Assembly: GCA_002049455.2 (NCBI GenBank)
Contig: KV919222.1
Location: forward strand, 1 to 45,415
DNA length: 45,415 bases
Direction: 5' to 3'
Origin: Porphyra umbilicalis
Lineage: Eukaryota; Rhodophyta; Bangiophyceae; Bangiales; Bangiaceae
Shown: one piece after another, positions 1-10,331 of the stretch
How the letters are laid out: every line of letters starts with the position of its first letter
Numbering within the stretch: position 1 is the first letter of the stretch
Made by a program: the position numbers and the translations under genes
Notes under the pieces: generated by a model
What the model was told of the DNA's origin: nothing
The model's input: the letters and a program-made list of their open reading frames with translations, nothing else
Database searches by the model: none

Positions 1-1040
1 GGCGAGTTGTACCGCTTAAGGGCTCGGACGAGAGAGTGGGGACGGGTGCGTATTGTGTGTTGGTATTGGGTCGCTCTAGTGTGGTAGCCTGTTCTATGCG
101 GCGCGGTCTACGTTGGGTGTCCCCCGGCGGCTCCCGGGGAGATCCTCCCCTGAGACCCTCTGGCGGCGGGTCGGTCGTCGCGTGCCGACGGCTGCTCGGT
201 GGGGCATTCCTGCCCTTCACGCCCGCCGCTTCGCCCCGCACGCTCACAAGCGGCGGTGCTCACGGTTCCCTCTTATTTGCTTCCCACGATCCTCCCTGCC
301 TAAACGCTTTGCATCTCTGCACACCTGTCGTTTCGATTCTATTGTTTCTTGTCGAGGCGGGCTTTTCTCGCCTCATCACTTCACTTGATGGTTCTCGCGC
401 AGCCCAACCAAGAAATGTGTCGTTCATAGCGAGTAGCGCTTCCCAGTTGAATAATAGCGCTTTCCGGTTATACGGACGGCGTAGGCCGTAGGCAGGGGTA
501 GCAGCGAGGTGCCTGGGGCACAACAGGGACTCCGAGCCCATCGACCCGAGCGCCACGTCATCTGCGGTGAGGCTCGTGCCCGACCGTGTCGTATTTGACC
601 TGCCCAATCCATTTCTCTTCTGCTCAAGTTCCCTGGACTTTAGTTCAGGGTACTACTCAAGATTGGCAAACAACCCACACCCCAGAGCCTCTGTTAATTT
701 CTTCATAGGCCAGTGCACGTTGCTGGAGTACTTGATAATGGGACGGTGTGCACGTAAAACGGGACCGTGAGAAGGACACAGGGCGTTGTGCTGTACGTTC
801 TTGATATGAACATGTCCGCAAGCCTTGGGCAATGTCGCCCATGTGTTTCTTTTTTCGAGTAAGTGTCCACGTCGTCTGTGAGGGACGTTTGTATGGTTTC
901 CAGCTACGAATCGCTCTCAATGGGGTCAAAAACGCGGTCGAGTGCGTTGTACAGGCTGGAAACGACGATTCCTGCTGCACTCGGTCGAAGCAGTTAGCCG
1001 TACTTACAAAAAGATGCGTTTGTGCCCTCTGAGGGACATG
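1..1040. other. Intergenic, no gene recognised
   Basis: Mixed-composition sequence, less GC-rich than the block that follows. Short open frames exist on both strands, but none shows a recognisable domain or a sequence that looks selected for protein. I see no tRNA, rRNA or repeat here. Confidence 0.5.
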
Positions 1041-2345
1041 TTTTTGCATGTTTGACTGGGGCAGGGCGGCGTCCTTGCACTCTGTCAGTCGGTGGCTCCC
1101 CTGTCCGTGCGCCGACCGGCCATGCGCCGCGTGCCAGGCCACCTGCCCGTTTTTTTCTCTTCCACCCAGCCGCGTGCCGCGTGCCACGCGCGGCACACCC
1201 GAGCGCGGCGGGCGAGGGCGGCCACCGCCGCTAGCGGCGCTGCCGCCGCGCCTGACGCCGACGCAGCGGTGGGCCGAGAACGACCGCGCGCGCGACGCAC
1301 ACCCGCACGCGGCGGCGGGCGGCGGTGGCGGCCGCGGCGGCGGCGGCGGCCGCAGCGGTCGTGGTCCCCGTGGTGGTGGCGCACGGGCGCCGTCTGTCTG
1401 CCACCACGTGCAGCTGTGACCGTCGGATGCGCGGCCACCGCTGCCGTGGGGGTGGCGCGGCCGCCGCGGGGGCGGCGCGGCCGCCCCCGCGGCGGCGGCG
1501 GCCGCTCTGCCGCCTCGGCCACCCGTCGCGTGGCGGCCGCCGGGGTGGTCGGGCGCGGGGGGCAGCGCGCCCACCCGACGGGCGGGCGGCGCCCGAGCCG
1601 CCGCGCCCCGCCGCCTCCGCCGCCACCGCCGTCGTCGCGGCGTCCACAGGCGTGTCACAGAGGGCAGTGGCCGCCGCAACGGCCGCGTCACTGCCCCGCC
1701 ACCGCGGCGTCGGCGGTCGCGGCGGTGGCCGGCCGGCGGGCGCCGCCATCGCCGCCCGCGGAGGGGCGCCGTCGGGCCGGCGGCGGCGGCGGCGGCGCTG
1801 GCTTTGGCCCCCCCCCCCCCCCCGACGGCGTGGCGCCCGGCCGGGGTTGGGGCACGCCTGCCACTGCCCCCAGCCTCCGGTGGTCGCCGCCCCCGCCGGC
1901 GGGGGTCCCCTGTCGACGCTGCCCGTGTGCGCGCGTGGCGGCGGTGGCCTGTGGCCGCCGCCCCGGCAATGGCCGCCGCCGCAGCGTCGGCACCCCCCCT
2001 GCCCCGCGTGGCAGCGGCGGCGGGCACGCGGCGCCCGCCCCGCCGGTCGATGAGGCAGGGGCACCCCGGTCGGGCACACCCCGCGCCGCCCCCCACCCCG
2101 AGGCGCCGCACGTGGGCGCGCGGGCGGTGTAGCAGCGGTGCGCCGCCGCCGCCGCGCACGCGCGGCCGCGCCGCCGACGGCGGACCGGTGGGGGCGCGAC
2201 CGCGCGGTGGGCGACGGCGCCGGGCGCCACGCCGACGCGGGGGGTGCGAGGCCTGCATCGGGCGCCACGCACGTGGGCACTCGTGGAGACGGGGTGGGGG
2301 GGGGGTATACGCCCCCCGCGGTCGCCCCGCTGGTCCGCGCCGTCC
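1041..2345. repeat. GC-saturated low-complexity block
   Basis: Almost pure G+C built from GCC/GGC/GCG words, with a C homopolymer near 1809-1823. All six frames remain open for hundreds of codons and give Ala/Arg/Pro/Gly-only translations, as expected of stop-free DNA rather than of six genes. No domain is recognisable. Confidence 0.7.
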
Positions 2346-2606
2346 TTGCGCGTGGTCTGTGCGGCGGAGATGGCGCAAGGGCGATTGTACGGGGCTCCCA
2401 CGGTGGCCGCCCTGTGGTGTGGGTGAGAAAGGGGAGGAAACAAGACAAGGAGTCTCTGTTGGTGTGGCGAGACAGTGGCGTAGGTGTAGGTGGCCTTGTG
2501 TCTGAGCCGCGTTGCCCTCTTGTCCGAGGACACCCTCAGAGCAAACCCTGCAACGTCGATCCCATCTTCCAATTGGGGAATCTAGAGGCGCAACGTGTGG
2601 CATGCT

Positions 2607-2741
2607 GAATGGAGAGCCCATTCTGGGGGCCCTGTTTGGGGCCAGACGCGATGTAGTTGGGCATCGAGCTGTCTGAAACGAGCCACGAGACGGTCTGAAT
2701 GGGGTCGTCATTGCTGGGTTACTGTATGTGTAGCCCCATTC
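2607..2741. repeat. Two hairpins with GAATGG(GG)...(CC)CCATTC arms
   Basis: A small inverted repeat has arms at 2607-2612 and 2618-2623. A second has arms GAATGGGG at 2697-2704 and CCCCATTC at 2734-2741. The same arm sequence recurs three times at 16866-17037, on the other side of the Harbinger block. Role unknown; could be terminal or subterminal transposon repeats. Confidence 0.5.
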
Positions 2742-4334
2742 TGGTAGTCCAAATCCGAATGAAAGCGAAGGAGCGCTAAGGGATCTCGATCAGCGCTGAA
2801 TGAAACGAAACCACCGAAAAGTTGTCCGGAAAGTGTGCCCAACAGTCGCGGTGAGATTGCCACGTCCTCGTCAAGCGCCAGATATGCCGCTAATAATCGT
2901 CGAAACCGATGACAACGTCGAAGAAAGAGGCATTCAAAGGGACGAACGGGCCGACACCTGGCACGGCCACGACATAAATCGGGCACCTCATTGGAACTAG
3001 GCCCCTGGGAAGAATCCGATCTCCTCGTGCGCAGTCCTGTCGATTGTAAACGGATTGGATCGGGCCACAGAAGAAGCGGTAAGCGGCTGGGCGGGGAAAC
3101 TGGAGAGCGGGCGTCGCCACTGGCACGATCCGCATTGTGCGGAAGGCTCGTCGCGAGATATCAACAGGTCAGATGTCGTTGCCGTTGACACTCTCGGGAG
3201 CTGTTTTGAAACCGCCCAGTTTGGAGGGAAGTGCAGTCATTGGCTGATCCAGTGAATCGAACCAATCTGTCGTCCTGGATGGCATCACTTTTCTCAAAAG
3301 CTGCACTTTCGGTGACTAGTCGACGCCACAAACTGTCGGTTTCGGTGCCACTTGTACAATGCTCGGTTGAAGCTGGGTCGCGTCATCGGATGAGATCGTG
3401 CGTGAGTGGGCCACTGGAGGGGTGCGAAGCGCTCTGCGCATTGGGTGGACACGGCGACGCCTCAGAACGGATGGCCAGCCGGTCACGTGACCAACTGGTC
3501 ATCCTTTTGACGTTGGAACGGCCGCCGCGCCAACGCCCTCGCTGGCTCAGGAGGCGTGACGGCATTCAGCGCCGCGACTCGTCAGGGGCCGCCTCGCGGC
3601 CCCTCAGCCGTCCGACGTGTGCCGCGCCCGGCGTGTCAGTCTGACGCGTGCCGCTCGACCCCCCAGCCGTCCAACGTGTGTGGCGTAGGGGCGTATGATT
3701 CCCGCCTGTAAACGGGTCTGCGTTGTCAGGCTGCCGTGGCGGGTCTCTCCGGCTCGTCCCACCCGCTCGTTCATATTTTATCGGGCGGGCACGGCGCCTC
3801 TGTGGACGGGCTGCACGTGGGACGACGAGACGCATGCGCGCTGGTCGGTTCTCAACCGTGACCAGTTTCTGGGAGCCAGGTCTCCTGCGGGGCGGGCCAG
3901 GCTGACGCAGTCCCCCCACACTCGCTCACCCGCCGTCGGACGGCAGGTGGGATTGGGCGGGCGGCGGGGACGCGTCTCCTCTGTGTGCGCAATCGCGCCG
4001 GTGTGGTGGGACGTCTGTGCAGCGCGCGCGCTCCGTCTGCCATCCCGCCCACCCCTCCCCTCCACCCACCGCGCCCACCCCTCCCCCCCTCTGTAACCGC
4101 GCTCATGACGCGTGTGAAGGGCGCCAACGACACGCGACGACGCCGAGCGCAGCGGCAGCGCAATGGTCGCGCTGCCACCCCGCCCTCTCCGCCTTGCACC
4201 TGCGCGGGGCCGTGTGACCACGGCACCACGGACGCCCCCCCCCCCCCCCCCCACCTGCTGAACGGTGCGCTGCACCCTGCCGCCCTTCCCGCCTCGGGTC
4301 AACGAGCTTCGCTGGTCCCAGGGAGGACGGCTCC
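2742..4334. other. Intergenic, no gene recognised
   Basis: Roughly balanced composition up to 3.6 kb, then increasingly C-rich. No domain, splice pattern or RNA gene is recognisable. A tRNA T-arm-like word on the minus strand near 3250 has no pairing stem and was rejected. It would serve as the 5' flank of the proline-rich and Myb-like reading frames to the right. Confidence 0.45.
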
Positions 4335-4602
4335 ATGTACGCGCCTCCCCCCCACCGCCCCGCGCTTTCGGGCCCTCCCCTCCCCGCAATCACTCCCGCC
4401 CCTCTTCTGCGGGCCGGGGTGTTGGCCGGCCGCTTAATCAAGGCGGCCGGCCTCCGGCACCACACCGGCTGCCCTGCCCTCCTCATCCCCGCCGCCTCGG
4501 ACCTGACGCTGACCGCGCCGATCCTGACGACCGACGTGTTCGTCGACGCGTCGACGACGACGGGCGCTATCACCCTCAAGCCGGCGGCGACTATCCCCGT
4601 CG

Positions 4603-5394
4603 GTGGAGCCCGCCTCGTCGAGCAGCGGGCCCGCCTCGCGGGCCCCCTTGGCGCAGCCCCCCTCGACGCCCGGCGGGCCCCCCACAGGCCCCCCCCCCCC
4701 CCCGTGGTGGAGCCCGCAGCGAGGACCAACGGGCGCCCCACGGGGCCCTCGACGGTGCAGCCCTCCGCGACGACTGGCGGGTCCCGGACACGGATCCCCT
4801 CGCTGGAGCCCCCCGCGACAACCGGCGGGCCCGTTTGAGGACCCAAGGTGCTGGCCGCCGGAGCCACCGGTCGACGATCACCGGCGTTCGTACGGCGTTT
4901 GGCCGCCGCCACCCCCGTCCTCGTCCACCCACGGGTACGCGAGCGCGGGCGAGCCGTGGCCAACCGGTGGGTACGACCCCACCGGTAGCTGGTCTTCCGC
5001 GTGGCGGCCACCGCCGTACCCGGTGTGCCACCGTCCGGCGCTCTGGAGCGGCGAGTCACCCGCCAAGCCACACCGCGGGCTCGCGTACCAGTGGGCGTTG
5101 ACGACGGGGCAGCCGCAGAGCACGCCTTTGCCGTTGATGTTGTTGCCCGCGCCGCCGCAGCCCTCGCTGCAGCCGACGCCGCAGGAGCCAGCGCGCCAAC
5201 CTCTGTACGTGGTCGGGAGCCACCCAGCCCCGCAGCCGACGCCGCAGCCGACGCCGCAGGAGGCAGCTCGCCACCCTCTGTACGTGGTAGGCGGCCACCA
5301 AGCCCCTCCCCCCTCGACGTTTGTGCTGGTGCCTGCTCCCCCCCAGCCTCCCCAGCAGGCCCCTCTCTACCTGACGTCGCCGTTCCAGCAGTGA
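4603..5394 (+). CDS. Proline-rich frame, probably the 5' part of the Myb-like transposon gene
   Basis: This frame is rich in Pro, Gln, Trp and Tyr and has internal repeats: a W-S-P-P-R type motif repeated about three times near 4590-4830, and a P-L-Y-V-V-G motif twice near 5205-5295. N-termini of this composition are common in Harbinger Myb-like proteins. It ends at a TGA at 5392-5394, exactly where the adjacent Myb domain begins in another frame. The repeat also appears to continue upstream of 4690 in yet another frame, across a run of about 14 C. I infer one gene whose frame is broken by homopolymer indels or a small unrecognised intron. The first ATG is not secure. Confidence 0.4.
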   Translation: MEPASSSSGPASRAPLAQPPSTPGGPPTGPPPPPWWSPQRGPTGAPRGPRRCSPPRRLAGPGHGSPRWSPPRQPAGPFEDPRCWPPEPPVDDHRRSYGVWPPPPPSSSTHGYASAGEPWPTGGYDPTGSWSSAWRPPPYPVCHRPALWSGESPAKPHRGLAYQWALTTGQPQSTPLPLMLLPAPPQPSLQPTPQEPARQPLYVVGSHPAPQPTPQPTPQEAARHPLYVVGGHQAPPPSTFVLVPAPPQPPQQAPLYLTSPFQQ

Positions 5395-6647
5395 ACTACA
5401 ACCTCCCCAAGTCCATGGGCTCCAGCCTGGGATGGACGGACGAGGACCGCGTGCCGCTGTGTAGGGCCTACCTGGAGGTGAGCGAGGACCCTGTGAGCGC
5501 CACTGGTCGCTCCAAGGACCAGCTGTGGGCGGCTGTGCACGAGAAGTGGACGGACCTGATGACCAAGAAGGGGCCCCTGCGCGTCAAGCGCAACGTCAGT
5601 GCGATGGAGAAGCAGTTCAAGAAGATCCGGAAGGGGGTGAGCTCGTTTACTTCTCACTACCTGGCCGTCAAAAATATGCAAACTACCGGGAACCTGACGG
5701 AGGAGGACATTATCAGCGGTGCGGTCGCGCGGTACTGCTCGCTGGACATCTACGAGTCCATCCGCAGCGACCGGGAGAAGGACAAGCGCAAGGGCAAGAC
5801 GGCCAAACGCAAAGCCAAACTGGCGCATTGCAAGTGGGTGGGGTGCTGGCGCGTTTTGTGCACATCTGACAAGTTCAGCGGCGCGGCCAACACGGCGGAC
5901 GACGCGAGTGTGGACGTGGGCGACTCTTCAGACGAGGACGGCGAGAGCGGGAGCACGAGCAGCCCGAACTCGCGCAACAAGGGGTATCAGAGCCGCCCGG
6001 GCGGCATCAAGGCCGCCAAGCTGATGCGGTCGGAGGACGCTGGAATGGAGAAGCAGGTCAAGGCGATCACGGCGGCGGTGGACAAGTTGACCGTTGCGCA
6101 GCAAGAGCGCACTGCGCTTTGCTTTTTTGACTCTCCCTCGATGCGTCACACGCCCGAGGCGGCACAGTACCGGCAGGCTGTTATGCTCAAGATGATGCAA
6201 GCTGCTGGCCTGGCGGCGCCCCCTGCACCGGCTCCCACGCCTGCGCCGCCGGCGCGCAGTGCTGCCAAGAAGATCCATGTTGTGGAAGTTGGCGTCGGCG
6301 TGGCCGCCATGGAAGTCACCACTCTCGCGGCTGATGCGTCGTCGTCGGCGCCGCCGGCGGCCGGCTCTGCCGCCGGAGCTAACGCGCCGCCGGGGGAGGA
6401 CCCACCGGCGGCGCGTGTGGCAGCAGATACTGCTGCTGCAACGGCTCTGGCGGCGGGGGCGAAGTCGCCGGCGGCGCCGCCGGCGCGCGGCAGCAGGGGG
6501 GGCGACAACCAGCGTGGCCGCAAGTCGCAAGCCGCGAAGCAGCGCGCCGCTTCTGCGGCTCTCAGCAAGCAGCTGGATACAACCCGCGGCCTTGACCAAA
6601 GTAGCGAGTCTGACACGACGACCACCACCACCACGGACACTGAGTAG
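5001..6647 (+). CDS. Myb/SANT-like DNA-binding protein of a PIF/Harbinger transposon (ORF1)
   Basis: The secure part starts near 5395. A trihelix/SANT-like module opens with G-W-T-D-E-D, then S-x-D-P-V-x-A-T-G-R and W-x-x-V-H-E-K-W, then a helix with M-E-K-Q-F-K-K-I-R-K-G-V and a late C-W-R-V-L. This is the order seen in the Myb-like proteins that accompany plant and oomycete PIF/Harbinger transposases. In that family the protein binds subterminal repeats, brings the transposase to the ends and aids its nuclear import. A basic stretch (K-R-K-G-K-T-A-K-R-K-A-K) may be the nuclear signal. The rest is a Ser/Asp-rich linker, a possible helical segment and an Ala/Pro-rich tail. The first 130 codons of this frame overlap the proline-rich frame and may not be the real N-terminus. 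It converges with the transposase gene at 14.3-15.9 kb and shares its 3' flank. Confidence 0.8.
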   Translation: MAATAVPGVPPSGALERRVTRQATPRARVPVGVDDGAAAEHAFAVDVVARAAAALAAADAAGASAPTSVRGREPPSPAADAAADAAGGSSPPSVRGRRPPSPSPLDVCAGACSPPASPAGPSLPDVAVPAVNYNLPKSMGSSLGWTDEDRVPLCRAYLEVSEDPVSATGRSKDQLWAAVHEKWTDLMTKKGPLRVKRNVSAMEKQFKKIRKGVSSFTSHYLAVKNMQTTGNLTEEDIISGAVARYCSLDIYESIRSDREKDKRKGKTAKRKAKLAHCKWVGCWRVLCTSDKFSGAANTADDASVDVGDSSDEDGESGSTSSPNSRNKGYQSRPGGIKAAKLMRSEDAGMEKQVKAITAAVDKLTVAQQERTALCFFDSPSMRHTPEAAQYRQAVMLKMMQAAGLAAPPAPAPTPAPPARSAAKKIHVVEVGVGVAAMEVTTLAADASSSAPPAAGSAAGANAPPGEDPPAARVAADTAAATALAAGAKSPAAPPARGSRGGDNQRGRKSQAAKQRAASAALSKQLDTTRGLDQSSESDTTTTTTTDTE

Positions 6648-6676
6648 CGTAGCGACTGTGTATTGCTTTGTGCTTA

Positions 6677-6757
6677 GTGACATGTAGCAGCAGCTCGGTG
6701 ACTACGAAAGGTTTTTTTTTTATCCCTCTTCGGGTTTTTTTTTTTCCTACACTTATG
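6677..6757 (+). repeat. Left copy of the shared inverted 3' flank
   Basis: Starting about 30 nt after the Myb-gene stop. It reads as AAAGG, a run of T, CCC, a short spacer, GGG, a second run of T, then CCTACAC. The same order appears, reverse-complemented, at 14222-14302 just after the transposase stop. An ATGTAG word upstream is shared as well. Could be a common 3' UTR/terminator of a two-gene transposon, or an inverted repeat bounding the 7.5-kb interior. Confidence 0.75.
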
Positions 6758-6785
6758 TCTTTCTCGGTGCACACAGACGACCTTG

Positions 6786-8370
6786 CGGCCCAACCGCGGG
6801 CAGCAACAGCCGCGGGCGAGGGGACCTCGGCGCCAGCGCCGGGGCGACGGCACGAGGCGACAGCCGCGAGCGAGCAAACGCCAGCGCAAACGCGAGGGCA
6901 ACCGCGGGCACGAAAAGCCGCGGGCGAGGGGACCGCGGCGCCAGCGCAGAGGCAACCGCGGGCAGCAACAGCCGCGGGCGAGGGGACCGCGGCGCCAGCG
7001 CCGGGGCGACGGCACACGGCGACAGCCGCGAGCGAGCAAACGCCAGCGCAAGCGCGGGGGCAACCGCGGGCACGAAAAGCCGCGGGCGAGGGGACCGCGG
7101 CGCCAGCGCAGTGGCAACCGCGTGCAGCAACAGCCGCGGGCGAGGGGACCGCGGCGCCAGCGCCGGGGCGACGGCACACGGCGACAGCCGCGAGCGCGCA
7201 GACGGCGGCGCAAGCGCGGGGGCAACCGCGGGCACCAACAGCCGCGGGCGAGGGGACCGCGGCGCCAGCGCCGGGGCGACGGCACACGGCGACAGCCGCG
7301 AGCGAGCAAACGCCAGCGCAAACGCGGGGGCAACCGCGGGCACGAAAAGCCGCGGGCGAGGGGACCGCGGCGCCAGCGCAGAGGCAACCGCGGGCACCAA
7401 CAGCCGCGGGCGAGGGGACCGCGGCGCCAGCGCCGGGGCGACGGCACACGGCGACAGCCGCGAGCGAGCAAACGCCAGCGCAAACGCGGGGGCAACCGCG
7501 GGCACGAAAAGCCGCGGGCGAGGGGACCGCGGCGCCAGCGCAGAGGCAACCGCGGGCACCAACAGCCGCGGGCGAGGGGACCGCGGCGCCAGCGCCGGGG
7601 CGACGGCACACGGCGACAGCCGCGAGCGAGCAAACGCCAGCGCAAACGCGGGGGCAACCGCGGGCACGAAAAGCCGCGGGCGAGGGGACCGCGGCGCCAG
7701 CGCAGAGGCAACCGCGGGCACCAACAGCCGCGGGCGAGGGGACCGCGGCGCCAGCGCCGGGGCGACGGCACACGGCGACAGCCGCGAGCGAGCAAACGCC
7801 AGCGCAAACGCGGGGGCAACCGCGGGCACGAAAAGCCGCGGGCGAGGGGACCGCGGCGCCAGCGCAGAGGCAACCGCGGGCACCAACAGCCGCGGGCGAG
7901 GGGACCGCGGCGCCAGCGCCGGGGCGACGGCACACGGCGACAGCCGCGAGCGAGCAAACGCCAGCGCAAACGCGGGGGCAACCGCGGGCACGAAAAGCCG
8001 CGGGCGAGGGGACCGCGGCGCCAGCGCAGAGGCAACCGCGGGCACCAACAGCCGCGGGCGAGGGGACCGCGGCGCCAGCGCCGGGGCGACGGCACACGGC
8101 GACAGCCGCGAGCGAGCAAACGCCAGCGCAAACGCGGGGGCAACCGCGGGCACGAAAAGCCGCGGGCGAGGGGACCGCGGCGCCAGCGCAGAGGCAACCG
8201 CGGGCACAAACAGCCGCGGGCGAGGGGACCGCGGCGCCAGCGCCGGGGCAACGGCACGCGGCGACAGCCGCGAGCGCGCAGACGGCGGCGCAAGCGCGGG
8301 GGCAACCGCGGGCACCAACAGCCGCGGGCGAGGGGACCGCGGCGCTAGCCCGCGGGCGACGGCGGGGGGC
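6786..8370 (+). repeat. 162-bp minisatellite array, ten units
   Basis: The word GGCACACGGC (or a one- or two-base variant) recurs at 6849, 7011, 7173, 7281, 7443, 7605, 7767, 7929, 8091 and 8253. The period is 162 bp apart from one 108-bp unit. Each unit consists of three 54-bp subunits, two of which carry GCCGCGGGCGAGGGGACC. Units from 7281 to 8200 look identical, so the array was recently homogenised. The unit is a multiple of three and stop-free in several frames, so long overlapping frames exist. One (ATG 6755, stop 8389, +) would encode an Ala/Pro/Arg/Thr repeat protein of 544 residues. I cannot show that any frame is translated. An AATAAA lies at 8534. Confidence 0.9.
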
Positions 8371-8389
8371 AACAGGCGGGCAGCGGTAG

Positions 8390-9104
8390 ACGCGGGCGAG
8401 CGATGCTGCCCGGTGTGGGCCGCCCGTTCGCACGTCGCCGCAGGCCCGAGTTCGGAGCCGCAAGCGAACGCGGGCGAGCGGTGAGCGCCGAGTACATTTC
8501 ATCGAATGTTCTCGGCCAGCATGACAGTGGGACAATAAAATAAAAACAGTTCTGCCGAAATCGGTGTTGTTTTTGGAGTATGTGGGCATGTTCAAATTAT
8601 AGGTCGCGTGACTGACTGTACAGCCCCCGTAAGACCCCGTCTCGCGTTCTCAACTTTTGTGGCGCAAATACATGCACATGTCTTGCTGTCCGTGCTTCGT
8701 ATCTCAACGCCACCGCTCAAATGGAACGAGAGGGCGCAGGGGATGTTCGCTTTCCCGCATGGGGATCAGCCCCGCGCGAAGGCCGCCCCTCCCACAACGA
8801 TCTGCCGCACCGCCAGCGGCGGGGGTCGTGGGCCGGCACTGGCGGCGCGGCGCGCCCGCTGCGCCGACCGCTGCCAGGCGGCCAGTGCGGCGCGAGCGCG
8901 GCGCAGCAGAGCTTTCTACCCTCGCCGCCGCTGCTGCGGCCGCGGCGCGGCGTTATCGCGCCCGGTGACGCAACGGCCACGCTGGCGGCGGCGACACGGG
9001 CAGCGCGCCGCCGACCCTGTTGGCGGCGAAGCGCGGCGGGGACGACGGCGGCGGGCGGTCGGTGCCGTGTGCGGCCGACGGCGACGGGAAGGGCCGCGGG
9101 CTGA
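8390..9104. other. Intergenic, possible polyadenylation signal
   Basis: AT-richer sequence at 8485-8700 includes overlapping AATAAAATAAAA at 8534-8545, followed by renewed GC-rich sequence. No gene is recognised. If the repeat array is transcribed rightward, the AATAAA could end that transcript. Confidence 0.4.
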
Positions 9105-9870
9105 TTGGGGGGGGGGGGTGGCGGGGAACGGGGGGGGGGGGTCTCTGCCACCGCCGCTGCCGCACCGTGGCGCAGCGCGCGCCCCTGCGCGTCGGCACTG
9201 GCGGCCGCGGCGGCACGGCGGGGGGGTTGGCGGGGGGGGGGGGGGGGGGGCCTTTGCCACCGCCGCTGCCGCATCGTGGCGCGGCGCCCGCCCCTGCGCG
9301 TCGGCAATGGCGGCCGCGGCGGCACGGCGGGGGGGTTGGCGGGGGGGAGGGGGGGGGGGTCTTTGCCACCGCCGCTGCCGCATCGTGGCGCGGCGCCCGC
9401 CCCTGCGCGTCGGCAATGGCGGCCGCGGCGGCACGGCGGGGGGTTGGCGGAGGGGGGGGGGGGGGGGGCTTTGCCACCGCCGCTGCCGCATCGTGGCGCG
9501 GCGCCCGCGCGCTGGCAATGGCGGCCGCGGCGGCACGGCGGGGGGGTTGGCGGGGGGGGGGGGGGGGGGGTCTCTGCCACCGCCGCTGCCGCACCGTGGC
9601 GCAGCGCGCGCCCCTGCGCGTCGGCACTGGCGGCCGCGGCGGCACGGCGGGGGGGTTGGCGGCGGGGGGGGGGGGGGGGTCTTTGCCACCGCCGCTGCCG
9701 CATCGTGGCGCGGCGCCCGCCCCTGCGCGTCGGCAATGGCGGCCGCGGCGGCACGGCGGGGGGGTTGGCGGGGGGGGGGGGGGGGGGGTCTTTGCCACCG
9801 CCGCTGCCGCATCGTGGCGCGGCGCCCGCCCCTGCGCGTCGGCAATGGCGGCCGCGGCGGCACGGGCAGC
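9105..9870. repeat. About 109-bp G-run minisatellite, seven units
   Basis: The word CCACCGCCGCTG recurs at 9148, 9257, 9366, 9474, 9577, 9687 and 9796 (spacings 109, 109, 108, 103, 110, 109). Each unit has an uninterrupted or nearly uninterrupted G tract of about 10-20 and a following CACCGCCGCTGCCGCA core. Two unit types are distinguishable. One has CTCTGCC and CACCGTGGCGCAG (9148, 9577); the other has CTTTGCC and CATCGTGGCGCGG. The order is A-B-B-B'-A-B-B, a higher-order pattern. The G tracts are strong G-quadruplex candidates on the plus strand. Confidence 0.85.
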
Positions 9871-10331
9871 GCGTCGCCAACGCTTTTGGCGGGGGGGCGC
9901 GGCGGCCGCGAGAGCGGCGGGTCCCTGCGGCCATACTGCCGTTGGCGGCGGTGGCGTGGGCGGCGGCGGCGGCGGCGCAAGCGGCGGTGGCGTGCCCGTG
10001 GCCACTCCACGGCGTCTCGTGCCGCAGTCCCCGCACCCCACACGGCCGCCGCCCGTCGGCCGCCGCCGCCACCGCCGCCGCCGCGGGGCTGCACGCGCTG
10101 GTGGCTGCCGCCGACGGCGCCGACGGCACGACGCGCCGGCGGTGGTTCTCCCTTTGCCTCCCGTGGGTGGCGACGCGGGTGCGAGGGCCGCGGCTTCTCC
10201 GGATGTTTCTTTTTTTTTTGCACCTACGTCCCACGTCTTACTTGGACTCCATCCCACTCGAGCACCACGTCTCCCAAAGAAGTAAATGAATGTAGTAAAC
10301 TCAATGCAAACATGTTCCCACAACGCAAAAG
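9871..10331. other. GC-rich flank of the minisatellite and 3' flank of the H3 gene
   Basis: Ala/Arg/Pro-coding open frames on several strands without domains. The last 100 bp are AT-richer and form the 3' flank of the H3 gene. I could not find a metazoan-type histone 3' stem-loop in it. Confidence 0.4.

Noticed and set aside
657..2711. A 684-codon open frame on the minus strand
   Set aside because: All six frames are open in this GC-saturated block. The translation is low-complexity Arg/Pro/Ala/Gly and no domain is present.
3231..3290. tRNA T-arm-like GGTTCGATTC on the minus strand
   Set aside because: The flanking 5-bp stem does not pair and no acceptor or anticodon arm can be drawn.
6786..8370. 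CRISPR-like array
   Set aside because: There are no variable spacers between the repeats and the sequence is eukaryotic nuclear DNA.
6668..8595. Overlapping long frames on both strands of the 162-bp array
   Set aside because: They follow from a stop-free unit whose length is a multiple of three. I report the array and note one possible frame, without claiming a protein.
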